From: Nitrospira sp.
GTDB taxonomy: Bacteria; Nitrospirota; Nitrospiria; Nitrospirales; Nitrospiraceae
Length of the DNA: 9,950 nucleotides
Direction of reading: 5' to 3'
NCBI GenBank assembly: GCA_025360665.1
Contig: JANYBU010000240.1
Coordinates: 1-9,950 of the forward strand
In this document: in pieces, positions 5,980 to 9,950 of the stretch
Layout of the letters: each line of letters begins with the position of its first letter
Position numbering within the stretch: the stretch's first letter is position 1
Program-made: the position numbers and the translations under genes
Notes under the pieces: model-generated
The model's input: only the letters and a program-made list of their open reading frames with translations
The model's database searches: none
Told to the model about the DNA's origin: nothing

Positions 5980-6866
5980 GGTACGCCTGGATAGCGGTGC
6001 AGCGCACGGTCTACACCTTGGACGAGATGTGTCGGGTCCTGGCGGTGAGCGAAAGTGGCTATCGCGCATGGACCCGTGGCGGCACGCCGGATCGTACGCG
6101 GCTGACAGATGCACAGATGCTGGCGCTGATCCGCGCCATTCACGCAGCACTCAAGGGCGCCTACGGCAGCCCGAGAATGGTCAGGGAGTTGCGAGGACGC
6201 GGGGTCCCAGCCAGCAAGGAACGGGTTGAGCGGCTGATGCGGGAGCACGGTATCCGTGCGCGCCACAAGCGGCGATACAAAGTCACGACGGACTCGAAGC
6301 ACCACCTGCCGGTGGCCGCGAACGTACTGAATCGGGACTTCACGCCATCCGCCCCGAATCAGACGTGGACATCGGACATCACCTATCTATGGACGAATGA
6401 AGGCTGGCTCTATCTGGCGATCGTCCTCGACCTGTTCAACCGCGAGGTGGTGGGCTGGTCACTGAAACCCTGCATGACGTCGGACATCGTGACGGACGCG
6501 CTGACGATGGCGTGGTTCCGGCGAAAACCGGCAGTGGGACTGATGCATCACTCGGATCGAGGCAGCCAATACGCCAGTCAACCCTTCCAGCACAAACTGA
6601 GGGAATACGGCATGATCTGCTCCATGAGTCGCAAGGGGAACTGCTGGGATAACGCGCCGACGGAGAGCTGGTTCAACAGCTTCAAGAACGAGCGCGTCCA
6701 TGGAATTCGCTATGATACACGCGCAGCGATGACGGCAGCGAGCTTCGAATACATTGAGGTGTTCTACAACCGGACGCGACGGCACTCGACGCTGGGCTAC
6801 CAGTCACCGATGCAGTTCCTGGATGAGTGGCGCCTGGCTCAACACGAGGAAAACCTGGTAGCATGA
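5976..6866 (+). CDS. IS3 family transposase OrfB (DDE integrase-fold)
   Basis: As a separate 296-residue frame it begins at GTG 5976, overlapping the orfA stop; the active enzyme is probably the OrfAB frameshift fusion. An HTH_21-like region (about residues 42-98, with KGAYGSPRMVRELRGRGV) precedes an rve catalytic core. The DDE residues are Asp134 in TWTSDITY, Asp194 in HHSDRGSQY and Glu230 in NAPTESWF, with 35 residues between the last two. The C-terminus has the family motif YNRTRRHSTLGYQSP. No truncation or frameshift is seen. Confidence 0.95.
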   Translation: MRYAWIAVQRTVYTLDEMCRVLAVSESGYRAWTRGGTPDRTRLTDAQMLALIRAIHAALKGAYGSPRMVRELRGRGVPASKERVERLMREHGIRARHKRRYKVTTDSKHHLPVAANVLNRDFTPSAPNQTWTSDITYLWTNEGWLYLAIVLDLFNREVVGWSLKPCMTSDIVTDALTMAWFRRKPAVGLMHHSDRGSQYASQPFQHKLREYGMICSMSRKGNCWDNAPTESWFNSFKNERVHGIRYDTRAAMTAASFEYIEVFYNRTRRHSTLGYQSPMQFLDEWRLAQHEENLVA

Positions 6867-6905
6867 AAACCGCCCGATGGAAGACGGAAAACAGAGGGAA
6901 GCTCA

Positions 6906-7304
6906 AACCCTTCCCTTGTTAAGATTCAATCCGATCCTCCCGGCGCGCGGGTTTGGTACGACGGACAGGACCTAGGAGTTACTCCGCTCTCGACAGTCCT
7001 GGCGTGTCCGCTGATGACGCAGCATGTGCGGCTCGAATTGGCCGAGCAGCCAACGCATGATGTTCCATTGTACAAGCGGCCAATCTGATATTATGTGCCT
7101 TGGTACGCGATCGTGGCAGTGGGATTTTTCACTTTTTCAACCACGTGGCGGTCAGAGGCCTGTGATCCTGATGATTTGACCGTGGTAATGGCGAACGGGG
7201 AAGTGCGTACTCCTTCGTCACGAGCGGAAGCGGAGGCTAGAGCGGCCCAAGAGGAATCGATTAAGAAAACAAAAGAGTCGAATGAAGCGGACCACGCTCC
7301 CTAA
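6906..7304 (+). pseudogene. 3' remnant of PEGA-domain protein gene, truncated by IS3 and split by in-frame TGA
   Basis: Directly after the IS3 end the plus frame reads VKIQSDPPGARVWYDGQDLG and then VTPLSTVL, a PEGA repeat (SDPPGAxVxxDGxxLGxTPL), and stops at TGA 7086-7088 after VPLYKRPI. The same frame continues at once with YYVPWYAIVAVGFFTFSTTW, a likely membrane helix, then a charged Ala/Glu-rich tail ending ESNEADHAP at 7304. The segments together read as one protein with a nonsense mutation. The alternative is that a GTG at 7095 starts an independent 69-residue protein, but no ribosome site precedes it. The start and N-terminal export signal are missing, so the gene is presumably dead. 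PEGA proteins are usually surface- or envelope-associated. Confidence 0.6.
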
Positions 7305-7419
7305 CGGATCTGATATCGGAAGACTCTTTCTACACACCCTTTCAGGGGCGTTCAGGATTCAGGAGAAGGCTCAAAAAGAGACCGTCACTTTCGCAGGCTC
7401 ACCAAGGGAGGGTCACACC

Positions 7420-7785
7420 ATGCGTAAGACTGTCTTCATGTTCATGACTCTGGTGCAACTCACGCTCTTTACTCTTCTCCCTGTCGCTTATCCTCAACAA
7501 CTCGACATCAAGCTCATCTCCCTCACCTCACCGGTACGTCATGGCAGCAATGCCGCCATCGCGGTCAGTACAGTGGCCAGTGCCAATTGTCAGATCACCG
7601 TTCGGTACATGTCCGGTCCCAGCAGAGCCCAAGGACTGTTCCCAAACTCCGCCGACAGTCAGGGCAGGGCAAACTGGACTTGGCGAGTAGGTTCTAACAC
7701 TACACCTGGAAGCTGGCCAATAATTGTAACTTGTTCTTCGGGTGGACAGAGCGGAACACTGAAAACCTCGTTCGTGGTGCGGTAG
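7420..7785 (+). CDS. Small exported Ig-like beta-sandwich protein
   Basis: The 121-residue protein has a signal peptide (MRKTVFMFMTLVQLTLFTLL, cleavage near residues 24-27). The mature part is a single beta-rich domain of about 95 residues. It has the pattern ANCQITVRYMSGPSRAQGL, GRANWTWRVGSNTTPGSWP and IIVTCSSGG; from memory this is a recurrent Ig-like module in secreted bacterial proteins, sometimes next to nuclease domains. Cys57 and Cys105 could form a disulfide. The start is ATG 7420 with GGGAGGG at 7406-7412; an in-frame ATG at 7282 overlaps the PEGA remnant and would bury the signal peptide. The nuclease gene begins 16 nt after its stop, so the two are probably one operon. Its role is unknown; binding to substrate or to the nuclease is conjecture. 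Confidence 0.8.
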   Translation: MRKTVFMFMTLVQLTLFTLLPVAYPQQLDIKLISLTSPVRHGSNAAIAVSTVASANCQITVRYMSGPSRAQGLFPNSADSQGRANWTWRVGSNTTPGSWPIIVTCSSGGQSGTLKTSFVVR

Positions 7786-7801
7786 CAGCTAAAGAGGACA
7801 T

Positions 7802-8578
7802 ATGAAAGCTCTCACCAGAACTGTCACATCGTTTCTTCTAGCCACCTTCCTGACCACTCTCGCCTACGCTGGCCCTCTCGACAACTGCACCGAGTACACC
7901 AAGATGGGTATTCCGGCGGAGCGAGGCATTTTACTATGCAGGAAGGGGTACGCTCTAGCCCATAACCCAGATAACAAAACCCCAGACTGGGTGGCTGAGC
8001 ACCTCACGAAAGAGAAGGCACGTGCGTATCTGCCTCGGAAAGACTACTTCAAAGCCGACCCGGACCTTGAACCAGGCGAACGGGCTGAGCTATCCGATTA
8101 CAAGGGGAGTGGCTTTGACCGTGGACACATGGCACCCGCTGCCGATTTTCGGTGGGATGTCGAGGCTTATAAGGAATGCTATTACCTATCCAACATGGTG
8201 CCCCAAGTGGGCAAGGGCATGAACCAAGGGATATGGGCCGATCTAGAGGAATTAGTCCGTGAGTGGGCGATCAACCGAGGAGAGTTATACCTCTACACCG
8301 GACCAATCTACGACGATAATGCTGATGAGCTTCGGACAATTGGCAAAAACGAAGTGGCAGTTCCAACGCACCTGTATAAGATCATCTACGATCCCAAGAA
8401 GAAAGAAGCCATTGCCTTTATCATGCCCAACGAAGAACTCCGGACCGAGGACATGCCGAAGTACATCGTGAGCATTAACAATATAGAACGGAAAACCGGG
8501 CTGGATTTCCTATCTGCTTTGAGCAAAGAAGAGCAACAAAAGATTGAGTCAAAGAAACCCGCTCATCTCTGGCCATAA
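7802..8578 (+). CDS. Secreted DNA/RNA non-specific endonuclease (NUC1/beta-beta-alpha-metal)
   Basis: The enzyme hydrolyses DNA and RNA outside the cytoplasm using a Mg-dependent beta-beta-alpha-metal site. The 258-residue product has a signal peptide (MKALTRTVTSFLLATFLTTLAYA/G). Its catalytic motif is FDRGHMAPAADF with general base His109, and the metal-binding block is LSNMVPQVGKGMNQGIWADL followed by E, with Asn141 and Glu149. LYLYTGPIY and VAVPTHLYKIIYD are further NUC-fold strands. The length is normal for a stand-alone nuclease. AAAGAGG lies 5-10 nt before ATG 7802. It follows the Ig-like gene by 16 nt. No immunity protein is seen nearby, so a nutrient-scavenging or extracellular-DNA role fits better than a toxin role. 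Confidence 0.93.
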   Translation: MKALTRTVTSFLLATFLTTLAYAGPLDNCTEYTKMGIPAERGILLCRKGYALAHNPDNKTPDWVAEHLTKEKARAYLPRKDYFKADPDLEPGERAELSDYKGSGFDRGHMAPAADFRWDVEAYKECYYLSNMVPQVGKGMNQGIWADLEELVREWAINRGELYLYTGPIYDDNADELRTIGKNEVAVPTHLYKIIYDPKKKEAIAFIMPNEELRTEDMPKYIVSINNIERKTGLDFLSALSKEEQQKIESKKPAHLWP

Positions 8579-8627
8579 ACTTCTTGGCTAGTTAACTTGC
8601 CACTAAAATAATCATCAACTTGTGATT

Positions 8628-8647
8628 CCCCGTAGCTTGCTACGGGG
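8628..8647 (+). repeat. Left-end hairpin of the IS200-like element
   Basis: CCCCGTAG pairs with CTACGGGG around the loop CTTG. It lies 27 nt upstream of the transposase ATG and is the likely left-end recognition hairpin. Confidence 0.75.
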
Positions 8648-8663
8648 ACAATCCTTTCTGGTA

Positions 8664-8690
8664 CCCTCTGGAGTATGGCGGACCAGAGGG
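8664..8690 (+). promoter_or_regulatory. Hairpin sequestering the tnpA ribosome site and start codon
   Basis: CCCTCTGG (8664-8671) pairs with CCAGAGGG (8683-8690). The GGAG (8670-8673) is partly in the stem and ATG 8675 is in the 11-nt loop. A similar leader structure limits translation of IS200 tnpA, so the same role is inferred. Confidence 0.55.
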
Positions 8691-9124
8691 ACGATGCCGT
8701 TAGAAAGGGGGCGCACTGTGCGTGGCAAATCCACTACCACATTGTCTTTCCCGTGAAATACCGGAAGGCGCTGCTGGATGAGGCGGTGACGACGATCATC
8801 CAGGAGACGGCTGCCGAGATTGCGGAACGGTTTCCGATCGAGATGGAAGCGATTGGGACGGACAAGAATCACATCCATCTGCTCTGCAGTGCGCATCCGA
8901 AAGTGGCGCCAGGCCGGATTGTGCAGATGTTCAAGAGCATCACGGCGCGGGAGATCTTCCGACGAAAGCCCGCTGTGAAGCGGGTCCTGTGGGGCGGGGA
9001 GTGTTGGACCGACGGGTACTATGTGGCCACGGTAGGGGAGCGGGCAAACTGGCAGACCGTCGAACGGGATGTGCAGCGGCAAGGGCAACCTCGGGAAGAT
9101 CTCCGGCAGCTCCGAATGTTTTAG
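8675..9124 (+). CDS. tnpA: IS200/IS605-like transposase TnpA, catalytic Tyr replaced by Asp
   Basis: The 149-residue protein spans a whole Y1 HUH transposase domain. It has IHYHIVFPVKYRK (residues 19-31), the HxH metal motif H66-I-H68 in DKNHIHLL, and GGECWTDGYYVATVG (107-121). In IS200 and IS608 the nucleophile is the Tyr of a YxxxQ motif in the last helix. The aligned segment here is ERDVQRQG, with Asp132 (codon GAT, 9068-9070) at the Tyr position and Gln136 kept. One T-to-G change from TAT explains this. The protein should therefore bind hairpins but not cleave DNA. The two Tyr in GYYVATVG are family-conserved but are not the known nucleophile. Confidence 0.85.
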   Translation: MADQRDDAVRKGAHCAWQIHYHIVFPVKYRKALLDEAVTTIIQETAAEIAERFPIEMEAIGTDKNHIHLLCSAHPKVAPGRIVQMFKSITAREIFRRKPAVKRVLWGGECWTDGYYVATVGERANWQTVERDVQRQGQPREDLRQLRMF

Positions 9125-9134
9125 TTCTGTGATA

Positions 9135-9154
9135 CCCCGCAGCTTGCTGCGGGG
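9135..9154 (+). repeat. Right-end hairpin of the IS200-like element
   Basis: CCCCGCAG pairs with CTGCGGGG around CTTG, 10 nt after the tnpA stop. It differs from the left hairpin by a compensatory pair change (T-A to C-G). Read on the minus strand it encodes PRSKLRG. Confidence 0.75.
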
Positions 9155-9506
9155 AGCTTCATTGCGAATTGCTACTATCTGTGACTTCGAGATCAGAATC
9201 GGTTGGTTGTGACCCTTTGCGACGACAGAGAAAAATCCCCGATAAATCAAACTCACCCGTTGCCAAAAAACGGTAGGGTTTTTGATCGAACAGGCTGCGG
9301 AAATACCATTTCTGCACAGCTGAACTTCGATAGTCTGCACGTCTGTGACAAGAAGAGACTACCCCTGCAGGATAATTGCGCGAGATAGGTGGAACAAGCG
9401 AGACGGGCGAGAAGGGTTCGAAGGCTGAAGACTGAAGCTTTCGAACGGGCGGACCCGAACTTCAGCCTTCAATTGTGCTGGGTAGGGCTTTCTGATTTTG
9501 GCTGTT
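9155..9506. other. Gene-free stretch between the IS200-like element and the coiled-coil gene
   Basis: No credible gene is seen in these 352 bases. A GA-rich segment at 9379-9416 (GCGCGAGATAGG, AACAAGCGAGACGGGCGAG) resembles the one near 2551. An inverted repeat at 9420-9470 follows it, near the 3' end of the minus-strand gene. Confidence 0.45.
9420..9470. repeat. Inverted repeat, possible mRNA-end structure of the minus-strand gene
   Basis: GAAGGCTGAAG (9420-9430) pairs perfectly with CTTCAGCCTTC (9460-9470). Inside it a smaller CGGG/CCCG hairpin (9446-9449 with 9454-9457) is visible. It begins 36 nt beyond the stop of the minus-strand gene. No T tract follows, so it may be a dispersed repeat rather than a terminator. 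Confidence 0.45.
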
Positions 9507-9950
9507 TTACCTGGTGGGCTGGTTGCCGAGTTGTTTTTGAATGGATTCCAGTTGCTTCTTGAGGGTTTCCACTTCCTGAGCCAAGGCCGCTGAGTTACGA
9601 GCCTGGGCTTCGGCTGCGCGAGTGGCTTCTAGCGACTCGCCAACCGGTGCGGCCCCGCCTCCCACCTGAGGCGCAGCCTGCCTCGTGGCTGCTAAGTTCC
9701 GCCACGCTTGTTGCAGTAGCTGATAATCGACGGCAACAAACCTGTCGGTCCACTTTTCCATTCTCGGCGGATCCGGGCTATCGGCCCGTTGGGCGGCTTT
9801 CGGAGTGAGCCGCAGTGTACGGTACTTGAGGCCTGAATAATCAACTGTGAGCTGTCGGCCGGAGCTGTCTCGCACGCTCAGGTTCGTCAGGATCGGGTTG
9901 TAGCGATATTGAGAGAGGATCACGTACAGCTGGCGGCCATAGGCGTAGAG
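9507..9950 (-). CDS. Unknown protein with C-terminal coiled coil (N-terminus off the right edge)
   Basis: The minus frame is open to the window end, so the GTG at 9923 is internal; residues LYAYGRQLY precede it. About 147 residues are visible. The first half is beta-like (YRYNPILTNLSVRDSSGRQL, VDYSGLKYRTLRLTPKA). It is followed by EKWTDRFVAVDYQLLQQAW, a Gly/Ala-rich linker, and a C-terminal coiled coil (AAEAQARNSAALAQEVETLK, KQLESIQKQL) ending NQPTR. I do not recognise the family. Any signal peptide would lie outside the window. An envelope or periplasmic protein is a guess from composition. Confidence 0.7.
   Translation of the reverse strand, partial: LYAYGRQLYVILSQYRYNPILTNLSVRDSSGRQLTVDYSGLKYRTLRLTPKAAQRADSPDPPRMEKWTDRFVAVDYQLLQQAWRNLAATRQAAPQVGGGAAPVGESLEATRAAEAQARNSAALAQEVETLKKQLESIQKQLGNQPTR

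Larger units (their letters stand above)
5621..6905 (+). mobile_element. Complete IS3-family insertion sequence, 1285 bp
   Basis: The left end starts TGAGCTTCCC (5621-5630) and the right end, read on the minus strand, starts TGAGCTTCCC (6905-6896). After about ten diverged positions both arms share GTCTTCCA. Ends in TG...CA, a length near 1.3 kb and two overlapping reading frames are standard for IS3. Flanking bases (CTT left, AAC right) give no 3-bp target duplication, nor is a 4-bp one visible. Both transposase frames are intact, so the copy is potentially active. Confidence 0.9.
8621..9155 (+). mobile_element. IS200-like element with hairpin ends
   Basis: A Y1 transposase gene lies between two nearly identical hairpins in direct orientation, each preceded by TGTGAT: 8628-8647 and 9135-9154. 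IS200/IS605 elements have such subterminal hairpins instead of inverted repeats. Exact cleavage sites cannot be read, so the borders are approximate. No accessory TnpB gene is present. Confidence 0.7.

Noticed and set aside
5604..6305. Long minus-strand open frame across the IS3 left half
   Set aside because: It is the antisense of orfA/orfB codons; the plus-strand transposase motifs are unambiguous.
8615..9340. 241-codon minus-strand open frame across the IS200-like element
   Set aside because: It is antisense to tnpA, and the motif PRSKLRGIT appearing at both ends is just the translated terminal hairpins.
1..9950. CRISPR array, tRNA or rRNA genes
   Set aside because: No regularly spaced repeats and no recognisable tRNA or rRNA sequence were seen on either strand.

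Overview
The window is moderately GC-rich bacterial chromosome, apart from an AT-richer island near position 150-1060. The gene mix is a di-haem cytochrome c peroxidase, an exported sulfatase-modifying-factor-fold protein, a PEGA-domain remnant, MsrB, DUF1810, and IS30, IS3 and IS200 family elements. Together with GA-rich intergenic repeats this resembles a Nitrospira-like member of the Nitrospirota. That assignment is inference from gene style; no marker gene is present.

Layout, left to right. Positions 1-141 are the end of an IS30-family element whose transposase runs leftward off the window. It has cut into an SMC/ABC-type ATPase gene similar to the large TrlF-like ATPases, leaving only the C-terminal third (142-771). 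A 100-residue unknown protein (758-1060) overlaps the ATPase's 3' end and was probably its operon partner. Next come a DUF1810 gene (1303-1737), a roughly 173-nt element (1752-1924) that folds into one long, nearly continuous hairpin, and msrB (2023-2442). A region of about 840 bases without a credible gene follows, holding hairpins, GA-rich repeats and a possible promoter. The exported di-haem peroxidase (3284-4363) is convergent with an exported SUMF1/FGE-fold protein (minus strand, 5356-4610), and strong inverted repeats lie between them.

Positions 5393-7304 are a mobile-element scar. A complete IS3-family element (5621-6905, intact DDE residues, slippery A7G) sits between the 3' end of a Y1/RAYT-type transposase gene (minus strand, frameshifted) and the 3' end of a PEGA-domain gene (plus strand, interrupted by an in-frame TGA). 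Both remnants lack the end that faces the IS, and no target duplication is visible, which suggests an IS-associated deletion. After it comes an apparently healthy two-gene secretion operon: a small exported Ig-like protein (7420-7785) and a secreted beta-beta-alpha-metal DNA/RNA nuclease (7802-8578).

The right end holds an IS200-like unit (about 8621-9155) with two matching, covarying terminal hairpins and a translation-blocking hairpin over its start. Its transposase carries Asp where the catalytic Tyr should be. Beyond it are a gene-free repeat-bearing stretch and the C-terminal part of an unknown coiled-coil protein (minus strand, running off the right edge).

The best candidates for something undescribed are the 1752-1924 structured element, the broken ATPase plus small-partner module, and the secreted nuclease/Ig-like pair.
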